21,038 bases of DNA from Larix sibirica (Eukaryota; Streptophyta; Pinopsida; Pinales; Pinaceae), in the NCBI GenBank assembly GCA_004151065.3, contig NWUY0300009198.1:42326-63363 (forward strand). The letters run 5' to 3'. A program made the translations under genes and the position numbers. The notes under the pieces were generated by a model. The model saw only the letters and a program-made list of their open reading frames with translations. It was not told where the DNA came from and searched no databases. Shown one piece after another: positions 1 through 8,809 of this stretch (within the stretch, counting starts at the first letter, position 1; the number at the start of each line of letters is the position of its first letter).

Positions 1-711
1 TACCCTAGCCTTAAAGCCTCCTACCATCACCTCCTCCACCAAAAGAAAAGCCTCTTCATATCACAGAGGCGTGAATTGTGTACTTCCCTCTGCCATTCTC
101 CAAAACATTTTTGGCACACCATCTTCCCACACTACTCCCCAATTCCGTCTAGACTTAATCATGCGTCCATGTTTGCTCATACCTCTGTCCTCTATGACGT
201 TCCTGGGCAGCCACTGATTCAAGTTAAGCTATTTATTTTCATACCAAGATATCCAAGAGGTTGTTTGGGCAATGAACACCAGTAGAGCAACAGATGAGGA
301 AAGCTTCCAGGCAAAGTTCTTCAAGCATGGCCTCTACACTTTGGATAACTACTTGGGTAATCTCTTCAACAATGTGGCCTGCACAGGTTTCCCACCGACA
401 TGGCGACATGATCATATCACACCAGTCGCCCGATACGCAAATCAGGTGCCAACACAAATCCCAACAATTACTGAATGATCATGGTAGGCCACACGTTCTC
501 GAAGCTTTATGCGATAGTCATCCATATCAAGCTTTCTATAGAGCTTGAGATGAGACATCTTAATATCACACCAGTCACCTAATACACAAATTGGGTCCCA
601 ACACAAATCCCAACAATTACCAAATGATCATGGTAGGCCAAACGTTCTCGAAGCTTTATGCGATAGTCCTCCATATCAAGCTTTCTATAGAGCTTGAGAT
701 GAGACACCTTA
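1..711 (+). mobile_element. LINE-A: non-LTR retrotransposon RT fragment, truncated and internally duplicated
   Basis: A LINE polyprotein fragment already open at window base 1. Frame 1 runs from base 1 to about 240 and reads through SQRRELCTSLCHSPKHFWHTIF, the linker before the RT. A frameshift at about 235-250 moves it to frame 2, which encodes DIQEVVWAMNTSRATDEESF, then FQAKFFKHG and CTGFPPTW, and finally NNY-stop-MIMVGHTFSKLYA at about 463-516. The (N)NYR..MVGHT.(S/A)KLYA block is RT motif 3 of a plant non-LTR group that differs from LINE-D and LINE-E here, which read YRPISLCN. The catalytic motifs A-C are absent, because the fragment ends at about 711 against a minus-strand LINE. The stop in NNY*M is where the family has Arg, so CGA to TGA is likely. 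The RT identity is well supported by motif order; the clade is inferred. Confidence 0.8.
405..702 (+). repeat. 149-bp tandem duplication inside LINE-A
   Basis: Two head-to-tail copies, 405-553 and 554-702, at a constant offset of 149 bp. Both carry the MVGHTFSKLYA block of the RT. The junction has GACAT at 405-409 and 554-558, with GACAC at 703-707, so a short microhomology may have mediated the duplication. The copies differ mostly at CpG sites: copy 1 keeps CG at about 427, 431 and 436, where copy 2 has CA, TA and CA. Because 149 is not a multiple of three, the duplication also breaks the reading frame. Confidence 0.9.
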
Positions 712-1600
712 GAGCTAGACATCAATAAAGACAACAATATTCCTCAAGCAACTACCAAAGGCAACAATATTTGAGCGCAGGTTGTATAATCCTTCACCAA
801 TTGTGATACCTCCCTTAAACCAATCAATCTCTCCAACTCCTTCCAGCTTTGTATATGGAAAAGACATCAATAAATGATCAATGGATTCATTACAATCCTG
901 ACATAGTATACACCAACCAGGTCCATGCATGCCTCTATTTTGCAACTTTTCCCAAGTGAGGGCCTTATTGTTTAGGACTAACCACATAAAGATCAGAACT
1001 TTTAAGGGACATTTAAGTTTCCATAATTTTTCCACCACCAAACCTGATCATCCCTACGTTCAAGTTTCAACTACACAAATGACCTGATAACCTAACTTAG
1101 GAATGTAGACCCCACTTGTAGGGTTCTTTTCCCAAGTGAGCTCATCCTCATCATCCCTAATTCTAGCATGGATGATTTCTAAGAGTGTGAATGTATCTCT
1201 CCCACTCTATGTCTCCCTTACAGTCCTAAAAGATCAATTTGTTTCCATTATTGCCTCCAAATTCTAGTTAACTCTGAATTTGTTTCCATTCTTGCCTCCA
1301 AATTCTAGTTAATTCTGAATGAAACCTGGTGCAGAAAAAATAGACCCTTTCTCTGAAGTGCCTCTATCAAGCCTTCTGACAATTTATAGCCTTCAACACA
1401 GCTTAACCCAAGGATCAGTACCAATCCTCAATCTCATCCCATTCCCTGTCCTCCAAATTAGTCATTGAACAATTTCATTGCCAACGCTTTGCTAAAAGAA
1501 TGAATATTTTCAAACCTCGCCCTCCAATATCTTTTGGCAAAGCTACAGCCTGCCACTTCACCAATGCAATTCACTTTTTTTTCCCTCGCTCCAAATCATA
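712..1600 (-). mobile_element. LINE-B: 3' coding part of a second non-LTR element (minus strand)
   Basis: Reading the minus strand from about 1575 downward, LVKWQAVALPKDIGGRGLK is the W..v.lPK..GG.G block found after the RT catalytic core in plant L1-like LINEs. At about 1165-1100, DELTW, a Gly, and Tyr-Ile-Pro-Lys followed by GYQV match the D.l.W...G.ysvk..Y block. The zf-RVT domain follows at 1041-860. Several stops and frameshifts lie between the blocks. The element is cut off at about 712, before any RNase H, where it meets LINE-A in a tail-to-tail arrangement. Its 5' limit is unclear: coding similarity fades at about 1590 in a T-rich stretch. Confidence 0.75.
715..1041 (-). pseudogene. 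zf-RVT domain of LINE-B
   Basis: An open 108-codon stretch that gives a classic zinc-binding domain of plant reverse transcriptases. KLWKLKCPLKVLIFMWLV is the W.lk.P.Kv..F.W start, ALTWEKLQNRGMHGP the middle, and CILC followed by ESIDHLL the metal-binding part (Cys-x2-Cys, then His). The final Cys of the usual H.f..C is replaced: the sequence reads HLLMSFPY. The domain lies between RT and RNase H in such LINEs and is of uncertain function. The codon shown as the start is internal to a longer polyprotein, so it is not a real initiator. This is dead retrotransposon sequence. Confidence 0.8.
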
Positions 1601-1661
1601 AAAATCTATAGGTTAATTGCCTAATTTTTTCAAAATCCCTTTAAGGAAAAACACTAATGAC

Positions 1662-1685
1662 ATATATATATATATATATATATAA
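1662..1685. repeat. (AT)n microsatellite
   Basis: A run of about 12 uninterrupted AT dinucleotides, followed by AT-rich sequence. Confidence 0.95.
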
Positions 1686-1689
1686 ACAT

Positions 1690-2180
1690 AAATATGTACA
1701 TTTTTTAACATTTAGAAAATAGCACTATGTATCAAACACATAAGAATACACCATAAATCAATCATACATATGGAACCATGAACTATAGTTTCCTCATTCA
1801 ATGTCATCAAAATGTATTACATAGATAAGATGATAGACAGGAATGCCATTGACAAATAATAAGTAAGGTAGAAGAATCTCATTGCTCGTCCTCCTAGATT
1901 TCATAATCAAAATCATCAATATCAAGACCACTAAAATAGACATTACCAATGTGATCTCCCTCCTCCTCTAATGTGTCCAGTCAAAACGTTGCATTTACAA
2001 GTGTGGCGAATGACCCCTCAATAGGATCACCAAGTGATCATCTCTGAGATCCAACTATTGATATTTTGAAATAATTGACCAATGCCAATACATAGGAAAT
2101 TAGCCATTGGCCAACATAGGGATACGCACAACCTATGTTTGACACACACAAGTTATGGCCCTAATCAAGGCACATCTCAC
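1690..2180. other. Non-coding stretch, nothing recognised
   Basis: AT-rich DNA without a recognisable coding block on either strand. The 90-codon frame that begins at 2082 and runs to 2354 has no recognisable motif and crosses the 22-bp tandem repeat, so I do not treat it as a gene. Confidence 0.5.
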
Positions 2181-2233
2181 GAGTGTCCAATACTCAAGCC
2201 CCGAGTGTCCAATACTCAAGCCCCGAGTGTCCA
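2181..2233. repeat. 22-bp tandem repeat, about 2.4 copies
   Basis: The unit GAGTGTCCAATACTCAAGCC plus CC occurs at 2181-2202 and 2203-2224 without differences, then a partial third copy (GAGTGTCCA) at 2225-2233. The identity of the two full copies points to a recent slippage duplication. Confidence 0.95.
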
Positions 2234-2354
2234 TAGTGTCCAAGTGTTTGATGCAAAACATGGGACCCTCAATCAAGATTTAGGTGGAGTACCTAAGGAC
2301 CAATTGCAATCTCTGGCTGAGCTCTCCAATCAGTCATCACATAATAAGAAATAA

Positions 2355-2830
2355 TTCAAGAAATTTATTGCACCAAGAGAAGCAAGGTACTCTTATATCT
2401 TTAGATCTTATACCTTAGCTTTGGCTTTTGCTTTTATAGGGGTGGCCTTAACACTCTCACTATGTATTGCCACTTGTCTACTAACTAGTTCCATTAACCT
2501 ACTTTTGGTGATTTGTTGGACATTAACCTTATCTTATAGCCCATGATGGGAGAGATCTAAGTGTATGTACTTACGTGGATAACACTAATAAAATTAAATT
2601 TAAAAAATGGCATCCACTGTTTAATGTCAAAAAAAGAGCCAACAAAAAAAAGTAAAAACAAATTAGCATGCATCCATCTTAACCCTAGATCTTTTAAGCA
2701 CCAAGAGGTTTGCACCTAGTTTTTTTTAATTCCTTTCGATTCCTAGTAAATCTGATGTTAAGATGGATCTAGATTCTATGCTAGTCTAAAAACATCTCCT
2801 ATCTACACTCTCTTCAACTCATCTCACAGA
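2355..2830. other. Non-coding stretch with a 12-bp inverted repeat
   Basis: No coding block recognised. ATCCATCTTAAC at 2672-2683 is the exact reverse complement of GTTAAGATGGAT at 2757-2768, with about 73 bp between them. The pair is too short and too widely spaced to name an element. Confidence 0.5.
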
Positions 2831-2834
2831 CAGC

Positions 2835-3465
2835 TTCTGATAGACCCGGGAGGGATTTCCTATGTCTAAAACCATTAATAACTTAGAAACTGCTACCAGA
2901 ATGTACCTGGGAGGACCTAGAAACGGCTAAATGGTTTCTGGCCAAAACTGCCTAAGAACGTTAGCAGACGTTTCTATCCGGAAACCACTGCTTTTATGTT
3001 TTTTTTTCTTAAAGTTCTAACCTAAGGTAACTGCAAATTAACCTATCATTCTCTCGCTAGAGAAGTATTTGCTGTATCTGCTTTATCTGCTATAGATCAA
3101 AATCGGTAATGAGGAGCCTATCATCGAAGCATCAAGATTCAAGATGACACTTGTTTATGGCTTTAAAGTTTACGTTAAAACTTCTTTTCTGATGGAAGTT
3201 TCTAGCTTCCCCGTTTCCTGGAATTTCATGTTCATGATGTTTCCTATGTCTACCCAAAGTTGCTGCCCATGGTGGACCCCATCCATTCCTGTTTCCTGGC
3301 ATTACCAGCTTCCCCTTTCCACAAACCTGCTTCCTGCTTTCTCATTTCAAGAAAAGTGTTTCCTGCGACTTCTTTTTCCAGTTACCAGAAACCCGTTTCC
3401 TGACATTTCCCACCTCCCTTTTCTAGAAAACCGTTTCCCACCATTTCCCATTTCTGATTCTTGAG
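2835..3465. repeat. GAAAC/GTTTC dyad cluster grading into a degenerate ~38-bp minisatellite
   Basis: GAAAC and GTTTC occur as facing pairs at 2920-2938, 2970-2985 (inverted order) and 3388-3399, with a decayed pair (GAAAA...GTTTC) at 3426-3437. From about 3205 to 3462 the plus strand is pyrimidine-rich and repeats a motif of the form (c)CGTTTCCTGnnATTTCC. Successive units start near 3283, 3321, 3350, 3387 and 3425, most about 37-38 bp long. The 13-mer TTTCCTATGTCTA at 2856-2868 recurs at 3240-3252, which ties the dyad part to the minisatellite part. Open frames on both strands here (3144-3464 plus, 3347-3610 minus) come from base composition and are not genes. Confidence 0.65.
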
Positions 3466-3469
3466 GATA

Positions 3470-3724
3470 TGTATAGTACAGTCTTATTAAATCTAAAGGA
3501 GAGTGAGTCCTTGGCATTGGTGAACAATTATTCAGGTATAGCTTTGCTATAACATACTTACTACTTTCAAGCCTTAACTGTGTGCTGTCAATGCCACTAA
3601 CGAAATACAAACATGGGAGAGTCAGTGAAAGTCACATGGTCTTGACATCTGAACATCATCGCTGATGTTTCGTTTATTCTAATAACTTAAATCATTGGCA
3701 TGAACGATGCAGCACAGGGTGTAT
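3470..3724. other. Non-coding stretch, nothing recognised
   Basis: No coding block seen. A short perfect hairpin, AACATCA-tcgc-TGATGTT, lies at about 3654-3671; with a 7-bp stem it may be chance. Confidence 0.4.
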
Positions 3725-3870
3725 TGAGATGGCCACGGCCCAGAGCACTGAGATATACAAAAAGCCAGGGCCCGGAGCACTAATATACACGGAAAAGAAG
3801 TTTCCAAATGTAAGAGGGGATGGAACCCCCAATCAATGGATTGCACCCACACCACAAGCTACAAATAATA
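3725..3870 (-). mobile_element. Candidate tRNA-derived SINE (minus strand)
   Basis: On the minus strand, TAGCTTGTGG (3861-3852) resembles a pol III A box and GGTTCCATCCC (3827-3817) matches the B-box consensus except at one position. The starts are 34 nt apart, as in tRNA-derived SINEs. The body downstream contains a 32-bp direct duplication. On the plus strand its copies begin GGCCCAGAGCACT at 3737 and GGCCCGGAGCACT at 3769, each followed by ATATAC. The A box is weak, no clear A-tail or target-site duplication was delimited, and the ends are approximate. A decayed tRNA pseudogene is the main alternative. Confidence 0.45.
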
Positions 3871-4641
3871 GATTATCCCTATTTGCTCCTCATTCTGAGA
3901 AATAGGGCATTGCTATGCATATCAATGCCTTAGTTATGCAGGTCTGGAAAGTTAGGATTCAGGAACTGACCATAACAAACTCATGAAAGTAGAATACATT
4001 ATAGCCAAAATCAAGGTAATATCAAGTTTATTATGGTAATCATTTAAAAGCCATATAAGGCTGCTAAATAGGCAGTGATTCACTGTTGAGGTTGACAGAC
4101 TGTTAAGGCATCCATCAGTGTTCCATTTTTACTGTGGTCTGCCTCATCTGTATGGCATGAGTTTTGAAGGAATTAGGCTAAGCTGAAGTACCAAGCAATT
4201 TGGGTAGAATAGCTACCCCTCGGACCTAGCATCCATGCCAAAGAAAGTCTGCTCTTTGTAGTTGAACCTCTCAAGGTGTGTTTCTTAAAGCATTCTTGAA
4301 AACAACACCCAAAAAAGTAGAAGAGGAAGAAAATACAAAGTTCATGTTAAGATCAAGTATCACGAAAATTCATAGGGCAATCTAATTAGATTCCAGTCTC
4401 TAAACATTTGCATTTTCAATCTCGAGAAGCCCACAACATAAAACATATTTTTCCTTCAACCTTCACATAGATGAAAACCTCCATGACAAGAAACGAAGCC
4501 CTTAAAAATCAACCCCTCTCAAACATGAGAAAAACGTAGAAGGCAAAGTGGAGCCAAACAAGACAAGCAGAACATCCCCACTAGCAATCAAGCAAACACT
4601 GAACCCAAAACAGATTTTTTATTGAAGGTCCTGATACTCAC
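3871..4641. other. Non-repetitive non-coding stretch, possibly intron or UTR on the minus strand
   Basis: Read on the minus strand the sequence is T-rich with scattered short open frames, as in plant introns or UTRs, and it lies just downstream of a strong 5' splice-site match at 4641. No repeat signature or coding block was recognised. Confidence 0.3.
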
Positions 4642-4708
4642 CTTGTAGAATACGGAGGAACCAATCTTTCACCAGCCAGGAATAGGACGAAGAACCACCA
4701 TAAAGAAA
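4642..4708 (-). other. Weak candidate exon (minus strand)
   Basis: On the minus strand the 67-nt stretch is preceded by a pyrimidine-rich acceptor, CTGTGTTTTTAG, and followed by CTACAAG|GTGAGT, an excellent 5' splice site (intron begins at 4641). In the frame that the upstream candidate exon (5268-5423) would impose, it is open and reads SLWWFFVLFLAGERLVPPYS, which is hydrophobic. No protein family was recognised. Splice-like strings occur by chance in AT-rich plant DNA, so this is only a candidate. A captured gene fragment or a UTR exon are alternatives. Confidence 0.2.
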
Positions 4709-5267
4709 CTAAAAACACAGAATGCTTCCTTTCATTCCAACTTCCGCTAGGTGCCAGATGCAATCAAAAGGCCAAGAAGTTTCTCAGCACTTAGGCAAAA
4801 AGAATTTTGACAAAATTGGACATGGCATGCGATAGGAATGAATGGATCCTATGGCAAAATTCACTAAAGACAAATTAGAAACCAAACCCAGCTGTACAGA
4901 TTGCTGAACCCACTTGGCGCTTTCTTTCAAAAGTTCTCAAAATTCATTACAATGATGCCCACATCACCAACCCAACATGAAATTAAATAATGTTTCTTGA
5001 CATCCATAGTTGTTTTATTGTTCGTACAAATATCACCACATGGAAGACTTTTATATATATCATAAAATTTATTTTCTTTCCTTCCTATTGACGGAAGACT
5101 TTGCTTCAATCACGCAATTCACGGTAAGATATCCATACAAGCCGCCATGAGCCTTGGATTATAAATATCGAAAAGGTAGCATTAACCTATTTCCCTTCAA
5201 AGGGATGGAATAATCAAACATGATAAAACCTAGATAATTAGGCAAGTTGTGAAAATCTGTGGCATAC
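4709..5267. other. Intervening stretch between the two candidate exons
   Basis: It would be an intron if the flanking exon calls are right. In a shifted frame, minus-strand 5268-5170 reads KYATDFHNLPNYLGF and later SIPLKGNRLMLPFRYL before a stop, which looks protein-like. It could instead be a frameshifted continuation of the upstream coding piece. No family was recognised. Confidence 0.25.
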
Positions 5268-5423
5268 TTATGATCTTGTCCTCATAATAATACTCAGATG
5301 GCCTTGCAATCTGAATCTCGTCGTGAGATAAGAAACTTTGGCCAGATTTGGAAGCATTCTTTTTGAAAGATGCATGTGACGTTAAAAGGGCTTTGCAATA
5401 ACATAAAGAAAGAATGTTGGCCA
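5268..5423 (-). other. Candidate coding exon or gene fragment of unknown family (minus strand)
   Basis: A 156-nt minus-strand stretch preceded by the pyrimidine-rich acceptor TACTACTCTCTTGGCACAG and followed by ATAA|GTATGC, a good plant 5' splice site. The frame is open throughout and is symmetric phase 1. It encodes a balanced, non-repetitive peptide that includes KNASKSGQSFLSHDEIQIAR and then PSEYYYEDKII. I do not recognise the protein. The frame extends a little beyond the exon limits on both sides (to 5230 downstream), so the splice sites are not required to explain the open frame. It could be a host exon, a captured gene fragment or chance. Confidence 0.3.
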
Positions 5424-5529
5424 CTGTGCCAAGAGAGTAGTATTTTATACATCAATTCTAACCTATGTCATTTGGTTACTATATCTATTAATAATCATCG
5501 TTATAAGAACATTTAAATGTTATGTTGGT

Positions 5530-5633
5530 TGTCAATTGGGTTTAGTTATGCAATTGAGAGGAGTCTTATCTTCTTTATTTTTGTCAATTGGGTTTAGACA
5601 AGCGATTGAGAGGAGTGTTATCTTCCTTGTCTA
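5530..5633. repeat. 52-bp tandem duplication
   Basis: Units at 5530-5581 and 5582-5633 both begin TGTCAATTGGGTTTAG and share (C/G)ATTGAGAGGAGT.TTATCTTC. Scattered substitutions separate them, so the duplication is old. Confidence 0.85.
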
Positions 5634-5639
5634 TAATTA

Positions 5640-6155
5640 ATTCTTTTAAATAACGTTTTGAGTTCTTAATGAGTATATTGTTGTATAGGCCTTATGTCTT
5701 GCAGAATCCAGTTTACTCTAGGTACCATTCTTAAAATGAGAAGAAGTGCTAAGTGGGTTCCCTAAGATTTACTATAAAAACAATAAAAACATAATAAGCA
5801 TCAATTTTAATCAATATTAAAATGATGTATGATATATTTTGTTTGCCAGATAAGGAAATTGTTTGATGTATAACTATTTAATTACTCATAATAACACTTA
5901 AATGTTAAGTCAAAAGGGTGTAGTTTGGGTGGTTACATGAAGGAAGTAAGTTCCTCCCACCTAGCTTCAATTCTTGTGATGACATGTTCTAGTCATTTAG
6001 AGGAAAATGACCACATTGGCCTATAGTAACTTAGCTAAAAGGGTAGGTGCCCCCTTATTGAGTCGTCTCCACCCTAGGTTAAGTTGTGGTTTTAACATAT
6101 ATGTCGCTTGTTGATTGTTGCATATATCAAGGGTGGTTGTCTAGTTCCCCCCTAT
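5640..6155. other. Non-coding AT-rich stretch
   Basis: No coding block recognised. A motif of the type CATAATAACACTTAAATGTTAAGTCA at about 5887-5912 resembles sequence at about 5493-5528 and the tandem units at 8268-8480. Confidence 0.45.
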
Positions 6156-7080
6156 ACCCCCAATGTTGTTTTAAAAAAATACTTAAATGTAAGATAGCTG
6201 AGAATCTGAAGAAACAAGGAGTGTGGGGACCATCTACGTATCTCATATGTCTTCCAGCAAAGGAGACCACCAAACATGGATTTCTGGGATGCAAGTCCAT
6301 TATCACGATATGGACAAATGCCTTTAAGGAGTTGAATCGACCCTTCTCTATACCATAAGATTGGTGATGGATGGTTGTGACTTGGGAAGCTCTATATCCT
6401 AGTTACTTAGCTAACAAATTGTTGCTTAGAAGAGTTTGGATCATTGTGCCAATATTCCTTTCTTGAAAAGTTTGGTTATGAATTGACTCATTCTCTATCA
6501 CGAATCTTCTATGCCAAGGGAAGTAACTAATCAAGTGTGGGGACTATCATTTAAGGCAATATGTTCCAATGGTCTAAGAAACCCCACCCCAAAAAGCTAT
6601 GAAATTGAAGAAAAGGCCTACTAAAAAACGCTTGGCTATGATACACCAAAACTATCCAAATTCTAGATAGAAAATTGAACATGTCTTTTAAATGGTAGTT
6701 GTGGTTGGGGGATTGTGAATTTCAACAAAGGAAATTAGACATAAACCAACATATTATTTTTTTAAGGTTGTATCCAAGGGTAATCCAACGATGGTAGGTG
6801 AGAGGGGGAGCATTAAGAAATAGAATGTGCATGGGGTCTTGAGTTGCAACCAACAATGAAACAAAAGCAACTATAGTTTATCCATGCTTAATACTACTCG
6901 AGGATAACGAGATTAGCATTATTACAATTGTTGGTGACTCCTCGTTTGTCATTCAATCCTTATCTCTCCATTCTTCGCCTCAAATCCTAGTCTCACTCGC
7001 ATGGAAACTTTTAAGGATCCATAATTTTCTTAAAGTGTAGAAACCTTGGNATTATCAAATTTCCAACCATAAAATGTTGG
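6156..7080 (+). mobile_element. LINE-C: 3' coding end (zf-RVT and RNase H) of a third LINE
   Basis: About 6165-6345 encodes a degenerate zf-RVT: ENLKKQGVWGPSTYLIC, then AKETTKHGFLGC and IITIW. This matches L..rgv.gP..C.lC....ET..H.f..C....iW, with the first Cys changed to Tyr. After several stops, about 6925-7075 reads ITIVGDSSFVIQSLS, then AWKLLRIHNFL and ISNHKMLGNI. That corresponds to the C-terminal half of a type I RNase H with GDS (a catalytic Asp). The final H..R..N..AD block is badly decayed. An N at 7050 falls inside. No poly(A) end or target-site duplication was found, and no RT core precedes it, so this is a truncated, dead copy. Confidence 0.7.
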
Positions 7081-7082
7081 GC

Positions 7083-7102
7083 AATATTTTTTAAAAAATA
7101 TT
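7083..7102. repeat. 20-bp perfect AT palindrome
   Basis: AATATTTTTTAAAAAATATT is its own reverse complement. It lies just after the RNase H remnant of LINE-C and contains only A and T, so a chance origin is likely. Confidence 0.8.
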
Positions 7103-8267
7103 CAAATTTTAAGGGTTTTATATAGTTTTTGGATAATTTTGACGATTTTAGAGTAAAAAAATTTAATCCTACGAGATTTGGGCAAATCATATAGGAAAAA
7201 AATGGAAAATGGTGAATATGTTTTTGGAATAAAACCTCGAAAATTAGCCCATGGAATAAATTTTGCCCCTAAATTTTTCCATGCTCACTTGTCTCATATA
7301 GCATGTTATGGCTCTGATTCAAGAATTTGCAAAACTTGAAAGCACCAAGCAACAAACCAACCTGGGTGTATGCTTAAGTGAGGAGTTCATAGTGATAAAT
7401 GGGGGAGTGCATTTGACAAGCCCATCCCATGAAATTGACTAGCACTAGTTCGAGGGGCTCACTCACTCATTCAACAATAGGTGTGTTGCCATGCAACTGA
7501 GAAAGGATGGAGAGTTAAGGTTCCCTTAGTGAACAATGTTATGTTATCATTCTTTGTTGGTGTTTCAGATAACAATAATATGATGGATACACCATCTCAT
7601 GTGTGTGGATTTACTATTATGGTTATTATTGTTAAGTGTGATTACATCATTTACATTTCGCTTCTCAGGGTTGGTGGCATTGTGGAAATAAGTCGAACAA
7701 TCCAAATTTGGGGAGACAAGGTTGGGGTCTTGTTTTCTCTAGCACTGAGTGGTATTTAGTCTAGAGCATATCCGATTTGGCATTCCTCGGTGGAAGGTAT
7801 GGATCATTATCACTTGATAAGCAATTGTTGTGTTTTATGTAAAAAAGGGGAGGTTAAGAGAGGGGCTTGCAAGCACAAGGTGGTCAAGGCACAATCATTT
7901 ATAATGAACTCCACCATTAAATGGACATGCTAGTAAGAATCTTGGGACCAAAAGGTTTGATCTAAGAATTGTGTACAGAACCAATGTATAACATAAATGT
8001 CCACTTAATTGTTGGTGCTCAAAGAGCTACAACAAGATATTAATGCCTTCATACAAATACAAAATGAGAACTATCTTAAGTTAAAATCGAAATTGAAATT
8101 GCTATACTCTCTGATTAATAACATAGTGACCATATACACATTCCTAAAGATTTGTTATCATCGCCCTCCCTAAAACTCTCAGGTCTCCTCCTCCCATAGT
8201 GAATTTTCCACGAGCACATTATTTATTTATTATAAATATAACTATGAAAAGAAAATATTTAATAATA
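7103..8267. other. Non-coding stretch, nothing recognised
   Basis: AT-rich DNA with an open frame at 7481-7759 that shows no family motif and which I do not accept as a gene. A mostly purine tract lies at about 7841-7865 (AAAAAAGGGGAGG...GAGAGGGG). It could be a relic of a polypurine tract, but no LTR boundary follows it. Confidence 0.45.
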
Positions 8268-8425
8268 GACCATCATTGTAATAATACAATGAAATGTTAG
8301 GTGGCATTATGTGTATAGATATGACTAATGAAAAATTTAAATGCTAGATCATCATTATAATAATACACTCAAATGTTAGGTGACATTATGTGTATAGATA
8401 TGACTAATGAAAAAGTTAGGGATTA
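8268..8425. repeat. 79-bp tandem duplication with a diverged third unit
   Basis: Units at 8268-8346 and 8347-8425 share GA(C/T)CATCATT.TAATAATACA and AAATGTTAGGTG.CATTATG, and then TGTATAGATATGACTAATGA. A more diverged unit continues from about 8426 to 8490, offset about 68 bp. The array overlaps the start of the candidate LTR, so it may be repeats within or next to a U3 region. Confidence 0.85.
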
Positions 8426-8809
8426 TATAATAAGACTCGAATGTTAAATCACATAATTTGTTATAAATATCACTCATGGAAGGTTAAGTGTCATGTGATT
8501 GAATCATTTAACCACTTAATAAAAATATTATAAATTGTAACGTAATAATAAATAAATAATTGAGGTTTAGATGTTAAAAGTTAGGTGATTGAACCATTTT
8601 AATTTTATTATGATACGTAACTTTCATAAATTCATAAATACGTAAGACAACCAATTATGTATGATTGAGGCGTTAGATGTTAGAAGATGTAATCATTTTA
8701 ATAGTGTGATAAATACGTAACGTGATACCTTGGAGTATATGATTAAGTATTAATATTATAATATTTCTCCTTTTGGGATAAGTGTGTATTTCTACTAAAT
8801 TCCCTAACA
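8414..8809 (+). repeat. Candidate copia-like LTR (about 396 bp)
   Basis: The 3' end reads TTCCCTAACA and is followed directly by a decayed tRNA-Met primer-binding site, the arrangement seen at the 5' LTR of plant Ty1/copia-type elements. The reverse complement of that end, TGTTAGGGAA, has its best match at 8414 (AGTTAGGGAT), giving eight consecutive matching bases of a TG...CA-type terminal inverted repeat with the first T mutated. The interior is AT-rich. No second LTR, gag or pol was recognised. The 5' limit is uncertain because a tandem repeat with TGTTAGG motifs overlaps it. The element may be a fragment or a small non-autonomous one. Confidence 0.4.

Noticed and set aside
2082-2354. 90-codon open frame as a small gene
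   Set aside because: No motif, it crosses a 22-bp tandem repeat, and the length is within chance for this composition.
3144-3464. 106-codon open frame
   Set aside because: It is the pyrimidine-rich minisatellite, and the residues merely reflect the repeated GTTTCC unit.
7481-7759. 92-codon open frame as a gene
   Set aside because: No recognisable domain, no supporting context, and surrounded by decayed repeats.
8268-8490. CRISPR-like array of spaced repeats
   Set aside because: The units are long, contiguous and diverging, with no uniform spacers. This is ordinary tandem duplication in plant DNA.
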